The notes under the pieces are model-generated. The model ran no database searches. It was not told the origin of the DNA and saw nothing but the letters and a program-made list of their open reading frames with translations. A stretch of DNA of 64,000 nucleotides from Kibdelosporangium banguiense (GTDB lineage: Bacteria; Actinomycetota; Actinomycetes; Mycobacteriales; Pseudonocardiaceae). A program made the position numbers and the translations under genes. Shown here in pieces: positions 9,401 to 18,963 of the stretch (the first letter of the stretch is position 1; the number at the start of each line of letters is the position of its first letter). Location: positions 6,523,203-6,587,202 of the forward strand of contig NZ_JAGINW010000001.1 in the NCBI RefSeq assembly GCF_017876405.1, given 5' to 3'.

Positions 9401-12400
9401 GCCGGGGCGGGCTTGCCGCTGACGGCCGGTGCAAGTCGTTCGGCAACGGCGCGGACGGCACGGGGTGGGGCGAAGGCGTTGGCATGCTGCTGCTTGAGCG
9501 GCTCTCCGACGCGCAGCGCAACGGCCACAAGGTGCTCGCGATCGTCCGCGGTTCGGCTGTGAACTCCGATGGTGCATCGCACAGTCTGACCGCGCCGAAC
9601 GGCCCTTCCCAGCAACGGGTGATCCAGCGTGCGCTGGCCTCAGGTGGGCTGACAACGTCCGATGTGGATGTTGTGGAGGGGCATGGCACCGGCACGAAAG
9701 TCGGTGACCCGATTGAGATCCAGGCACTGCTGGCGACCTACGGCCAGGACCGCGAGCAGCCGTTGTGGCTGGGGTCGGTGAAGTCGAACATGGGGCACAC
9801 CCAGGCCGCCGCCGGTGTCGCCGGCGTGATCAAGATGGTCCAGGCGATGACCCATGGCCTGCTGCCGAAGTCGCTGCACTCGCAACAACCGTCAGCCCAA
9901 GTCGACTGGTCTGAGGGCAATGTCCGGCTGCTGACGGATGCGATCGACTGGCCGCAGACCGGCCGGCCGCGCCGCGCGGGTGTGTCGGCATACGGCTTCA
10001 GTGGCACCAACGCACACGTGATCATCGAACAGGCGCCGGCTGTCGTGACCGAACCCGGCTACGACCCCGACGCGGAGATCCTGCCGTGGGTGATCTCCGG
10101 CCGGACTCCGCAAGCACTGGCTGACCAGGCCGGTCGGTTGCGCTCCTATCTGGACACCAAGCTGGACGCCGACTTCGCCCGGATCGGCCGTTCGCTGGCC
10201 ACCACCCGCGCGGCTCTGGAACACCGGGCGGTCGTCCTCGGTACCCGGCGCGAGGAGTTCGCGGCCGAACTCGAAGCTGTCAGTTCCGGTAGAGGATCTG
10301 TTGTGGACTCGGTCCGGGAAGGACTGACCGCGTTCGTGTTCACCGGTCAAGGCGCTCAGCGCATCGGCATGGGGCAGGAGCTGTACGGCACCTTCCCGGT
10401 GTTCGCCGAGGCGTTCGACGCGGCTGTCGCCGAGCTGGACACACAGATCGACATGCCGTTGCGTGCCGTGATGTGGGGCCGGGACCAGGAGCAACTCGAC
10501 CAGACCGTGTTCACACAGGCCGCTTTGTTCGCGGTCGAGGTCGCGCTGTACCGGCTGGTCGAGTCATGGGGTGTGCGGCCGGACTTCCTGGCCGGGCATT
10601 CCGTCGGCGAGATCGCCGCGGCCCATGTTTCCGGCGTGTTCTCCCTGGCCGACGCGGCGAGACTGGTCGCCGCGCGGGGCCGGATGATGCAGGCGCTGCG
10701 GTCCGGTGGCGCCATGATCGCCGTGCAGGCGACCGAGGACGAGATCGAGCCGATGCTCTGCGGCGCGGCGGCCAGCATCGCGGCGATCAACGGGCCGATG
10801 AGTGTCGTGATCTCCGGCACGGACGCGGTGGTCACCGAGATCGCGAAACGATTCTCCTTGCAGGGCCGTAAGACCAGTCGGTTGCGGGTGTCGCACGCGT
10901 TCCACTCCGTGCTGATGGAACCGATGCTGGACGAGTTCCGGGCGGTCGCGGCGCGCTTGGTCTACGCCGATCCGGCGATCCCGGTTGTGTCCAATGTGAC
11001 CGGCGTGATCTCGGATGTGAGTCACGCCGAGTACTGGGTCGAGCACGTCCGGCAGACAGTCCGGTTCGCCGACGGGATCCGGTTCCTCGCGGCGCAGGGT
11101 GTCAGCACGATCCTGGAGATCGGACCGGACGCGGTGCTGACCGCGCTTGGGCAGGAATGCGTCAACGACGGTATTGCCTTCATTCCGTTGCTACGGCGTG
11201 ACCGCGGTGAGCAACGAGAGCTGATGGCCGGACTCGGTGCTGCCCACGCTCGCGGCATCGGAGTGGACTGGGCAGCCTTCTACGGCAAGGGCGAGCCGAT
11301 CGACCTGCCGACGTATGCGTTCCAGCACAAGCACTACTGGCTCACAGCCGTCAACGGCGCAGGCGATGTGGGCTCGGCTGGGCTTGAGCCGGTCAACCAC
11401 CCGATGCTGAGTGCCGCGACTGTGTCGCCTGAGTCCGGTGAAGTGATCTTGTCCGGGCGGCTCTCGGCATCCGCGTTGCCGTGGATGGCCGATCACGCCG
11501 TGCGCGGGTCGGTGTTGTTGCCTGGCACGGGTTTGGTCGAAATGGCTGTCCGGGCCGGTGACCAGGTCGGCTGTGACCTGCTGGAAGAGCTGACGCTGGA
11601 GGCGCCGCTGCTGTTGCCCGAGCGGGGCGGCGTGATCGTCCAGGTGATCGTTGGCGCGAATGAGTCGGGACACCGGGCGGTCAAGATCTACTCCCGCCGG
11701 GAGAACGAGCCGTGGGTACGCCACGCGGCTGGGTTCCTGGCTGCAGGAGCACCAGCGCCAGAACGGGATCTGACTGAGTGGCCGCCTCCGGGCGCGACCG
11801 CGATCGAGATGGACCACGCCTACGAGCGGCTTCAGGAACGCGGTTACGATTATGGCCCGGCGTTCCAAGGAATGCGTGCGGCGTGGCTGCGTGGTGACGA
11901 GCTGTTCGCGGAAGTCGAACTGCCGGAACACGTCCGCGCCGAGGCCGGGAAGTACGGCCTGCACCCGGCGTTGCTCGATGCGGCAATGCACGCGGACGTC
12001 CTGGTCGACCCAGGGACCGAGCCGTTGTTGCCGTTCGCGTGGACCAATGTGACGCTGCACGCTGCTGGTGCGGGCGCGTTGCGAGTGTGGGTTCGCCGGA
12101 TTCGCGGTGCTGAGGAGTCCGCGATGATGGTCGCCGACGAAACCGGCCGGCCTGTGCTGTCGGTCGGTACCTTGATTTCCCGGGCGGTTTCGAGCCGACT
12201 CGATGCCGTCCGGGGTGCCATGAAGGAGTCGTTGTTCCACATCGAGTGGAACCCGATCGCCAATTCCCGCAGCGCGGACGACTGCGTCGCGCTCGGTCTG
12301 GACCTCGGTGTGCTGACTGTGCCGGATCTCGCCTCGCTCCAGGATGTTCCGGAGGCGGTGATCGCGCCCTGCCTGTCTCCGGCCGGGGACATCCCCGGCG

Positions 12401-15400
12401 CGGTGCGGACAGTGGCCAACGAGGTACTCCGGCTGCTGCAGACCTGGATTGCCGGCGAGTGCTTCGAATCGTCAAAGCTGGTCGTGGTGACGCACGACGC
12501 GATGGGCGAGAAACCTGACCTCGTCCAAGCCCCCGTGTGGGGCCTGGTCCGGGCGGCGCAGGCGGAGAATCCCGGCCGGATCGGGCTGGTCGACTGGGAC
12601 GGCGTGGACACGTCGGCGCTGCTGACCGCGGCGGCGTCGGACGAACCGGAACTTCTCGTGCAGGGCACCGAGATCCGAGCACCCAGGCTGGTCCGGACCA
12701 TGGTCGCGGGCACAGCTTCATCATGGGACGCTGCTGGAACGGTGCTGATCACCGGTGGCACGACAGGGCTGGGCGCCTTGATCGCCAGGCATCTCGTCGC
12801 CGAGCATGGGATTGAACGTCTCGTGCTGACGAGTCGTCGTGGCCTGGCCGCGCCTGGAGCCGCCGAGCTCGCCGACGAACTGGGCGCACAGGTCATCGCT
12901 TGCGATGTGTCAAACCGTGATGCTCTTGCGGATCTGATCGCCGGTATCCCGGATCTGACCGGTGTCGTGCACGCTGCGGCCATTGTGGACCCTGGTGTGC
13001 TGAGCACGATGACACCGGACCGGCTCGACTCGGTGATGCGGCCGAAACTCGACGCGGCCTGGTACCTGCACGAGTTGACCAAGGATCGCGACCTGTCGGC
13101 GTTCGTACTGTTCTCCTCGGCAGGCGGACTCGTGATCCCGTCGGGGCAGGCGAACTATGCCGCGGCCAATGTCTTCCTGGACGCGTTGGCGCAGCACCGG
13201 CGTGCGGCGGGCCTGCCGGCCACCGCGATGGCGTTCGGAATGTGGGCCGTGAACACCGGCTTGGGGGACGCGGACCTCGATCGGATGCAACGCCTCGGAC
13301 TGCCCGCGCTCTCAGCCGAAGAAGCACTCGCGCTGTTCGACGCGGCGATGCGGACCGACGAAGCCATGCTGGCACCACTGAGGATCGACCCGATCATGCT
13401 GCGGACCAGGGGAGATGACGTCCCGCCCATGCTGCGTGGTCTGATCGGCGCGCCGGTTCGCCGGACTGTTCAAGCCGCGGCCCCGAACAGGAACGATCTT
13501 GCCCGCAAGCTCCGCTCGATGACCGGGGGCGAACGGGAACGTGCCCTGCTTGAGCTCGTGACCAGCCATGTCGCTGCGGTGCTCGCGCACCCGTCGGGCG
13601 CCGCGATCGGTCCGGACCGGGCGTTCAAGGAGCTCGGTTTCGACTCGCTCGCGGCCATCGAACTGCGCAACGCGTTGAACTCGGCTTGCGGGCTGAGACT
13701 TCCCACGACGCTCGTCTTCGACTATCCGACATCACGTGCGGTGGCCTCCTACCTCGGGGATCAGCTCGTTGGCGGTGCCACGGTCGTCGACATCAAGCCG
13801 GTCGAGGCCGTCGCTGACGACCCGATCGCGATTGTCGGGATCAGCTGCCGTTTCCCCGGCGGTGTGCGGTCACCCGAAGACCTGTGGCAGCTGGTGGCCG
13901 AGGGCCGGGACGTCGTGTCGCCGTTCCCGGCCGACCGAGGCTGGGACACCACTGGTGTGTACCACCCGAAACCCGGTCTGCCAGGCAAAACGTACGCCCG
14001 GGACGGCGGTTTCCTGTACGACGCGGCCGAGTTCGACCCGGCGTTCTTCGGGATCTCGCCGCGTGAGGCCGTGGCGATGGATCCGCAGCAACGCCTGTTG
14101 CTGGAGGCCTCCTGGGAGGTCTTCGAACGTGCCGGGATCGATCCGACGAGCATGCGCGGTACTCAGACCGGTGTGTATGCGGGCGTGATGTATCACGACT
14201 ACGGCACTCGTCTGACAAAGATCCCGGATGATCTCGCTGGATATCTAGGCAACGGCAGTGCGGGAAGTATCGCCTCGGGTCGCGTCGCGTACACCCTCGG
14301 GCTGGAAGGCCCGGCGGTCACTGTGGACACTGCGTGCTCGTCGTCGCTTGTCGCCCTGCACATGGCGTGCCAGGCGGTACGGTCCGGCGAAGTCACGATG
14401 GCGCTGGCCGGCGGCGTGACCGTGATGCCGACACCTGAGATCTTCGTGGAGTTCAGCCAGCAGTTGGGCCTCGCCGCAGACGGCCGATGCAAGGCCTTCG
14501 CCGCCGCGGCGGACGGTACCGGCTGGTCGGAAGGCGTCGGTTTGCTGCTGGTGGAACGCCTTTCCGATGCCCAGCGCAACGGGCACGAGGTGCTGGCTGT
14601 CATCCGTGGCTCGGCGATCAACCAGGACGGCGCCTCCAACGGCCTGACCGCGCCGAACGGCCCATCGCAGCAACGGGTGATCCAGCGGGCACTGGCCGTG
14701 GCCGGTCTTCGTCCATCCGAAGTGGACGTGGTCGAGGGACACGGCACCGGCACGACACTGGGCGACCCGATCGAGGCGCAAGCCCTCCTGCAGACCTACG
14801 GCCAGGATCGGGACGAACCGCTGTGGCTGGGGTCGATCAAGTCGAACATCGGGCACGCGCAGGCTGCGGCCGGGGTGAGCGGCGTGATCAAGATGGTGAT
14901 GGCCATCCGCAACGGCCAGATGCCCCAGACGCTGCACGTCGACGAGCCGTCACCCGAGGTCGACTGGTCGGCGGGCGCGGTGCGGCTGTTGACCGAGCCC
15001 AGGCCGTGGCGGCAGAACGGCCACCCCAGGCGGGCCGCGGTGTCGTCTTTCGGGCTCAGCGGGACGAACGCGCACGTGATCCTCGAACAGGCGCCGGAAT
15101 CGGACACAGTGGACCCGAGCCCGGCCGTGGCGGCGGTGGTGCCGTTGGTGATCTCGGCCGCGGACGAGGCCGCGTTGGCCGTACAGGCGGAGCGGTTGCG
15201 GGCCCACCTGGAGGCCAACCCGGCCATGCGCTTGCTCGACGTGGCGTACTCGCTGGCCACCTCCCGTGCCGCACTGGATCACCGCGCGGTGATTCCCGCC
15301 AAGGACCGGGATGTCGCCTTGCGCGGTCTGGCCGCGCTGGCTGAGGACAAGCCGGGCGTGATCCGTGGCAACGCCCGGTCCGGCGGCCTGACCGCGTTCA

Positions 15401-18400
15401 TCTTCACTGGTCAGGGTGCTCAGCGCCTGGGAATGGGCCAGGAGTTGTACGCCGCGTACCCGGTCTTCGCCGAGGCGTTCGACGCTGTTGTCGCGGAACT
15501 GGACAAGCATCTCGACCTGCCGTTGAAGGATGTGATCTGGGGCGAGTCCGACGGGATGCTCAACCAGACCGTGTTCTCCCAGGCCGGGTTGTTCACGGTC
15601 GAGGTGGCGCTGTACCGGTTGATCGAGTCGTGGGGCATCCGGCCGGACTTCGTCGCCGGTCATTCGATCGGCGAGTTGTCGGCGGCCCACGCCGTCGGGC
15701 TGTGGTCGCTGGCCGACGCGGCGAAGCTGGTCGCGGCCCGGGGCCGGCTGATGCAGGCCCTGCCGTCCGGCGGAGCGATGGTCGCGCTCCAGGCGACAGA
15801 GGAGGAAGTGCGGCCGCTACTGTCCTCAAAGGTCACCATCGCCGCGCTGAACGCGCCGATGAGCGTGGTGATCTCCGGTGACGAGGACGCCGTCGTGGAT
15901 CTCGCCCAGTATTTCGCCGGGCAGGATCGCAAGGCGACCCGGCTTCGGGTGTCACACGCGTTCCACTCACCGTTGATGGACCCGATGCTGGCCGAGTTCC
16001 GTTCAGTCGCGGAAAGCCTTACGTACCAAGAACCTGGTATTCGGATCGTGTCCAGTTCGACCGGTGGCCTGACGGCTGGGATGGGCTTGCCGGAGTACTG
16101 GGTCCGGCACGTCCGTGAGGCTGTGCGGTTCTCCGACAGTATGTCGTGCCTGCAGGAGGCCGGCGTCACCCGGTTCGTTGAGCTCGGTCCGGATGCCGTG
16201 CTGTCCGGCATGCTCCCGGATTCCACAGCGATCCCGATGATGCGCAAGAACCGTGAGGAGACCTCGACGCTCATCACTGCGCTCGCACACATGCAGGTCG
16301 CGGGCGCATCTCCCGATTGGCATGCCTACTTCGCTGCAAGCGGCGCACGCCGTGTCGACCTGCCTACCTATGCCTTCCACAGGCGCCGGTTCTGGCTGGA
16401 CATTCCCACTGGCAGGGAGATCAGCGACGCCGCAGGTCACGGTCAGGTGGCTGCTCAGCATCCGTTGCTGAGTGCCGTCGTGCCGTCGGCCGAGTCCGGA
16501 TCGCTGGTGCTGACCGGCCGGTTGTCGCTGGAAACCCATCCGTGGCTGGCTGACCACGCCATCCTCGGCAAGATCATCATGCCGGGTACCGCGTACGTGG
16601 AAATGGCCCTGCGAGCAGGTCACGAGGTCGGCTGCGATGTGCTGGAGGAGCTGACCCAGGAGGCTCCCCTGATGATCCCGGCCGAGGGTGGAGTCGCGGT
16701 TCAGGTCGTTGTGGGAGCAGCGGAATCCGGTCGACACGCGGTTTCGATCTACTCCCGGCAGGACGACGAGTGGATGCGTAACGCGCGAGGCATGCTCACT
16801 TCGCAGGCTCCGCAGGCGACGTTCAACCTACGTGCCTGGCCACCAGCGGGCGCGAAGAGCGTAGATGTGTCCGGAATGTACGACGACCTGGCCGCGCTTG
16901 GGTACGGCTACGGCCCGGTATTCCAAGGACTCAGGGCGGCTTGGCGGCGTGGTGACGACGTCTTCGCCGAGATCACCCTGCCCTCGGACGTTGATGCGAC
17001 GCCATTCGGCCTGCACCCGGCCTTGCTGGACGCGGCCCTGCACGCCGAACGGATCCTGGACGAAGGCCGACCCGAAGCAGACCGGACCGCGCTTCCGTTC
17101 GCGTGGGCTGGAGTGTCTCTGCACGCGGCAGGCGCTTCGACACTGCGAGTGCGGCTCTCGAAACCCGGGCCGGATGCGATCGCGTTGGCCATCGCCGACC
17201 CGACTGGCCAGCCGGTCGCGACGGTCGAATCGCTGATCGTCCGAGAGGTCTCCGCCCAGCACGACTCGCTGTACGAGATCGCTTGGCAATCCATCGAACT
17301 CGGTACGGCCACAGAGATCGAGACGTTCACTGTCGAGTCTGATATGGACGGTGACGTTCCCGGAGGCGTTCGGTCAGTTGCTGCGCAAGTGCTTGCTGCG
17401 ATTCGAGCGGCCTCAGGACCGCTGGCGATCGTGACCCGGCACGCAATGGTCGTCGATCCGGCCGAAGACGATGTCGATCTGCGGCAGGCACCGGTCTGGG
17501 GCATTGTCCGAGCCGCGCAGGCGGAGAACCCTGGCCGGTTCACGGTCGTCGACATGGACGGGACTGAGGAATCCGCTCGGATTCTCATCGCGGCCGTCGC
17601 TTCCGGTGAGCCGGAGATCGCGATCCGCCGAGGTATGGCGTTCGCACCGCGACTGGTGAAGACCTCTGTCTCGGGCGACGGATCGCCATGGATCGCTGGC
17701 GGCACAGTCCTGATCACAGGTGGTACCGGCATGCTGGGCTCCTTGGTGGCCAGGCATCTTGTTGCCGAGCACGGCATCAGGCACCTGGTCCTGACCAGTC
17801 GCCGGGGCATCGACGCGCCGGGCGCGGTGGAGTTGCGCGACGAGCTGACTGCGATGGGAGCCGAGGTCTGGATTCCAGCCGCGGATATGTCCGACCGGTG
17901 TGCGATCGCGGAGATTCTGGCCGAGATTCCAGCCGCGCATCCGCTGTCAGGGATCGTGCACGCGGCAGGCGTGATGGACAACGGCCTGGGCACAGCGTTG
18001 ACCGAGGAGCAGGTCGACCGGGTTCTGGCGGCGAAGGCCGACGCGGCATGGCATCTGCACGAGCTGACGAAGAACCTGGATCTGGCCGCTTTCGTGATGT
18101 ACTCCTCGGCCGGTGGCATGGTTCTCGCGGCTGGGCAGGCGAACTACGCCGCGGCCAACGTCTTCCTCGACGCTCTCGCCGAGCACCGCAGGGCTTCTGG
18201 TCTGGCGGCGACATCTCTGGCGTGGGGATTGTGGGAGACAACGGCCGGTGCGGGTATCGACCCCCAGCGGATGAACCGCTCGGGGCTACCTGAACTGTCC
18301 TTTGCGGACGGTATGGAATTGTTCGACATCGCGGTACGTGGTCAGGACGCCGTCCTCGTTCCGATCAGGATCAACCTTCCGGCGTTGCGGGCCAGGCAGG

Positions 18401-18960
18401 ACGAGATCCCGGCTTTGCTGCGTGGCCTCGCCAAGACCGCGACCCGTCGTCCGGCCACGGTTGAAACTCCTTCGCTGGAACGGGATCTGGCCGGAATGTC
18501 GGAGGCTGGACGGGCCCGGATGGTCCTGGATCTGGTTCGTAGCCACGTGGCCGCTGTGCTCGGCCACAACACCATGACGATGATCGAGCCGAGCCGTGGC
18601 TTCACCGAAATGGGCCTGGATTCACTGGCCGCGATCGAACTGCGCAACCGGCTGCAGTCCGAGACCGGGCTGCGACTGCCTGCCACGCTGACGTTCGACT
18701 ACCCGAACTCGCAAGCGCTTGCTGGGTTCTTGCTCGCCGAACTGACGCCCCCGGACATGCCTGTGCTGGACGATGCGGCGATCCGGGCTCTGCTGGCGTC
18801 GATCTCGCTGGAGAAGATCCGGGAGACCGGGATGTTGCAGATGCTGCTGGAAATGGCGGATCTGAGCGTGCCTCCGCCAGGCGAGCCCACGCCGGACATC
18901 GGGACGATGGCGATCGACGACCTGGTCCGCGCGGTGCTCGAACCCGAAGACGGGGAGTAG
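3463..18960 (+). CDS. Type I polyketide synthase 1: loading ACP, modules 1-3
   Basis: 5165 residues; ATG with GGAG 7 bases upstream. Order (approximate residues): loading ACP (phosphopantetheine Ser63); module 1 KS (Cys292, His427, His465), AT (Ser729, HAFH 826-829), DH (His1030, Asp1190), KR (TGGTG from 1430, Tyr1564), ACP (Ser1720); module 2 KS (Cys1939), AT (Ser2380), DH (His2678, Asp2839), KR (Tyr3232), ACP (Ser3395); module 3 KS (Cys3625), AT (Ser4068), DH (His4365, Asp4523), KR (Tyr4895), ACP (Ser5054). All three ATs have HAFH, predicting malonyl-CoA. There is no ER, so each module should leave a double bond. A lone N-terminal ACP without AT or KSQ is the loading arrangement of VinP1-type PKSs, filled in trans by an acyltransferase. 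The C-terminus (about 5075-5165) is a helical docking tail ending MAIDDLVRAVLEPEDGE. Only 3 bases separate it from PKS2. Confidence 0.96.
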   Translation: MAKPGDFTEELADRLAGLPAAEQTRVVLDAVRAETLAVLRTVRPGPVAGVEPGQSFKQLGLDSLGLVELHARLNAALGLSLPVTIAFDYPSPALLADHLRAEVLGHTGNTPGTNQSIVDEPIAIVGIGCRFPGGIASPDDLWDLVCQQRSAISGFPADRGWDLDSLFDDDPETAGTSYTRQGGFLTDATQFDAEFFTIRPREALAMDPQQRLLLETAWEALERAGIDPASLRGSQAGVFVGAGTNEYGVRTSDVPEGLDGYVLTGTSLSIASGRVAYFLGLEGPALTVDTACSSSLVSLHLAAESLRRGECTLALAGGVTILGSPGLWTEFSRQRGLAPDGKVKAFAAGADGTSFAEGAALLVVERLSDAQRNGHPVLAIIRSSAINQDGASNGLTAPSGSAQRRLIRTALAIGGLTPDQVDVVEAHGTGTRLGDPVEAQAILATYGQERETPLRLGSVKSNLGHTQAAAGAAGIIKMIMAMRHESLPATLNVDRPSPNIDWSAGKVELLTEAVPWQRGDRPRRAGISGFGVSGTNAHVIIEEPPVVESAGASIPAMLPYVISAKSEQALRAQAERILSVVDDETPLTDLGYSLATTRAALHERAVIIATDRIDLVRGLKAVDGPGVIKGSANGGRLALLFTGQGSQRIGMGRELYGAYPVFAQALDEAIGYLDLQLDRSLWDVLFCTENMELLDQTMYAQAALFAVEVALYRLIESWGIKPDFLAGHSIGELAAAHAAGVLSIEDAAMLVAARGRLMQELPAGGVMVAVQATEQEITPLLPAGVSIAAINGPDSVVISGAGRPTLLLAAQLASRGRKTRQLRVSHAFHSALMEPMLDEFRRLAEVLTYSPPRVAVVSNVTGKLATSEDLCSPEYWVRHVRQAVRFRDGVEWLADQGVRTFLEIGPDPVLSGMGQACVEDAVFAPLLRHDRPEQREVLSAISLAYARGAQLDWEAFYAGLNARRIELPTYPFQHRTFWLSPMAAAADAAGLGQVVVQHPLLGAVVGLAGSDGMVMTGRVSLKSHPWLADHVISGVTLLPGSAFVELAIRAGDEVGCGVVEDLTLESPLVLADSAGVALQVVIGPDEGGRRSIEFYSRPQASDAGWTRHADGMLSSAVTEDFDLAEWPPRGAQAIDVSGFYENFAGQGYGHGPAFHGLRAAWTRGGDVFAEVALPDGIDRDLFGMHPALLDACLHATDINGDTHETKVPFAWSQVALHSTRASSVRVRISRTSADEISVNIADAAGVPVASIGSVVLRPVSAGQLTMRERPESLYRVQWSPLPGPGVAGDMTGLGMYIVPLVSEEDIPGSVRSVTAEVLAMLQAWLADPQSEGNRLVVVTQHAVATRPGEDVDLVQAPVSGLVRSAQAENPGRFVLVDVDDLSETVAAAVASGEPELAIRDGQILVPRLAQVEIRQPVDLPWTVESRVLITGGTGGLGAHLARRLVREHGVEQVVLASRSGLAAPDAADLVAELGPQVTVAACDVADREAVAALLADHPINAVVHAAGVVDDGLISSLTPEKFDTVLRPKLDAAWNLHELTGELSAFVLYSSMSTILDGAGQGNYAAANAFLDALAARRKASGQVVTSVAWGLWAGSGMGAKLDATALQRVERLGLDPLSYTENLRLLDKALTCDDATVMAVRINASAVQARDDGIPALLRGLVREPARRAGAMEQSAGIMAMGEPELLEMIRAHAAAVLGRENSSQISATRAFNEIGFDSLASVELRNRISTATSQRLPATLTFDYPTPAALAKHLVSKLSGTAESKQVATAAGTDEPIAIVGMACRYPGDVRSPEDLWQMVAAGEDVISAFPADRGWDDDLEMSCAEGGFLYDAAEFDAAFFGIRPLEAQAMDPQQRLLLEIAWETFERAGIDPLSLRGSDTGVFAGVMYHDWGLRLGPLPEELIGYHGTGSIASIVSGRVAYALGLEGPAVTVDTACSSSLVAMHWAAQALRRGDCSLALAGGVTVMSTVDTFTDMDRRGGLAADGRCKSFGNGADGTGWGEGVGMLLLERLSDAQRNGHKVLAIVRGSAVNSDGASHSLTAPNGPSQQRVIQRALASGGLTTSDVDVVEGHGTGTKVGDPIEIQALLATYGQDREQPLWLGSVKSNMGHTQAAAGVAGVIKMVQAMTHGLLPKSLHSQQPSAQVDWSEGNVRLLTDAIDWPQTGRPRRAGVSAYGFSGTNAHVIIEQAPAVVTEPGYDPDAEILPWVISGRTPQALADQAGRLRSYLDTKLDADFARIGRSLATTRAALEHRAVVLGTRREEFAAELEAVSSGRGSVVDSVREGLTAFVFTGQGAQRIGMGQELYGTFPVFAEAFDAAVAELDTQIDMPLRAVMWGRDQEQLDQTVFTQAALFAVEVALYRLVESWGVRPDFLAGHSVGEIAAAHVSGVFSLADAARLVAARGRMMQALRSGGAMIAVQATEDEIEPMLCGAAASIAAINGPMSVVISGTDAVVTEIAKRFSLQGRKTSRLRVSHAFHSVLMEPMLDEFRAVAARLVYADPAIPVVSNVTGVISDVSHAEYWVEHVRQTVRFADGIRFLAAQGVSTILEIGPDAVLTALGQECVNDGIAFIPLLRRDRGEQRELMAGLGAAHARGIGVDWAAFYGKGEPIDLPTYAFQHKHYWLTAVNGAGDVGSAGLEPVNHPMLSAATVSPESGEVILSGRLSASALPWMADHAVRGSVLLPGTGLVEMAVRAGDQVGCDLLEELTLEAPLLLPERGGVIVQVIVGANESGHRAVKIYSRRENEPWVRHAAGFLAAGAPAPERDLTEWPPPGATAIEMDHAYERLQERGYDYGPAFQGMRAAWLRGDELFAEVELPEHVRAEAGKYGLHPALLDAAMHADVLVDPGTEPLLPFAWTNVTLHAAGAGALRVWVRRIRGAEESAMMVADETGRPVLSVGTLISRAVSSRLDAVRGAMKESLFHIEWNPIANSRSADDCVALGLDLGVLTVPDLASLQDVPEAVIAPCLSPAGDIPGAVRTVANEVLRLLQTWIAGECFESSKLVVVTHDAMGEKPDLVQAPVWGLVRAAQAENPGRIGLVDWDGVDTSALLTAAASDEPELLVQGTEIRAPRLVRTMVAGTASSWDAAGTVLITGGTTGLGALIARHLVAEHGIERLVLTSRRGLAAPGAAELADELGAQVIACDVSNRDALADLIAGIPDLTGVVHAAAIVDPGVLSTMTPDRLDSVMRPKLDAAWYLHELTKDRDLSAFVLFSSAGGLVIPSGQANYAAANVFLDALAQHRRAAGLPATAMAFGMWAVNTGLGDADLDRMQRLGLPALSAEEALALFDAAMRTDEAMLAPLRIDPIMLRTRGDDVPPMLRGLIGAPVRRTVQAAAPNRNDLARKLRSMTGGERERALLELVTSHVAAVLAHPSGAAIGPDRAFKELGFDSLAAIELRNALNSACGLRLPTTLVFDYPTSRAVASYLGDQLVGGATVVDIKPVEAVADDPIAIVGISCRFPGGVRSPEDLWQLVAEGRDVVSPFPADRGWDTTGVYHPKPGLPGKTYARDGGFLYDAAEFDPAFFGISPREAVAMDPQQRLLLEASWEVFERAGIDPTSMRGTQTGVYAGVMYHDYGTRLTKIPDDLAGYLGNGSAGSIASGRVAYTLGLEGPAVTVDTACSSSLVALHMACQAVRSGEVTMALAGGVTVMPTPEIFVEFSQQLGLAADGRCKAFAAAADGTGWSEGVGLLLVERLSDAQRNGHEVLAVIRGSAINQDGASNGLTAPNGPSQQRVIQRALAVAGLRPSEVDVVEGHGTGTTLGDPIEAQALLQTYGQDRDEPLWLGSIKSNIGHAQAAAGVSGVIKMVMAIRNGQMPQTLHVDEPSPEVDWSAGAVRLLTEPRPWRQNGHPRRAAVSSFGLSGTNAHVILEQAPESDTVDPSPAVAAVVPLVISAADEAALAVQAERLRAHLEANPAMRLLDVAYSLATSRAALDHRAVIPAKDRDVALRGLAALAEDKPGVIRGNARSGGLTAFIFTGQGAQRLGMGQELYAAYPVFAEAFDAVVAELDKHLDLPLKDVIWGESDGMLNQTVFSQAGLFTVEVALYRLIESWGIRPDFVAGHSIGELSAAHAVGLWSLADAAKLVAARGRLMQALPSGGAMVALQATEEEVRPLLSSKVTIAALNAPMSVVISGDEDAVVDLAQYFAGQDRKATRLRVSHAFHSPLMDPMLAEFRSVAESLTYQEPGIRIVSSSTGGLTAGMGLPEYWVRHVREAVRFSDSMSCLQEAGVTRFVELGPDAVLSGMLPDSTAIPMMRKNREETSTLITALAHMQVAGASPDWHAYFAASGARRVDLPTYAFHRRRFWLDIPTGREISDAAGHGQVAAQHPLLSAVVPSAESGSLVLTGRLSLETHPWLADHAILGKIIMPGTAYVEMALRAGHEVGCDVLEELTQEAPLMIPAEGGVAVQVVVGAAESGRHAVSIYSRQDDEWMRNARGMLTSQAPQATFNLRAWPPAGAKSVDVSGMYDDLAALGYGYGPVFQGLRAAWRRGDDVFAEITLPSDVDATPFGLHPALLDAALHAERILDEGRPEADRTALPFAWAGVSLHAAGASTLRVRLSKPGPDAIALAIADPTGQPVATVESLIVREVSAQHDSLYEIAWQSIELGTATEIETFTVESDMDGDVPGGVRSVAAQVLAAIRAASGPLAIVTRHAMVVDPAEDDVDLRQAPVWGIVRAAQAENPGRFTVVDMDGTEESARILIAAVASGEPEIAIRRGMAFAPRLVKTSVSGDGSPWIAGGTVLITGGTGMLGSLVARHLVAEHGIRHLVLTSRRGIDAPGAVELRDELTAMGAEVWIPAADMSDRCAIAEILAEIPAAHPLSGIVHAAGVMDNGLGTALTEEQVDRVLAAKADAAWHLHELTKNLDLAAFVMYSSAGGMVLAAGQANYAAANVFLDALAEHRRASGLAATSLAWGLWETTAGAGIDPQRMNRSGLPELSFADGMELFDIAVRGQDAVLVPIRINLPALRARQDEIPALLRGLAKTATRRPATVETPSLERDLAGMSEAGRARMVLDLVRSHVAAVLGHNTMTMIEPSRGFTEMGLDSLAAIELRNRLQSETGLRLPATLTFDYPNSQALAGFLLAELTPPDMPVLDDAAIRALLASISLEKIRETGMLQMLLEMADLSVPPPGEPTPDIGTMAIDDLVRAVLEPEDGE

Positions 18961-18963
18961 GCC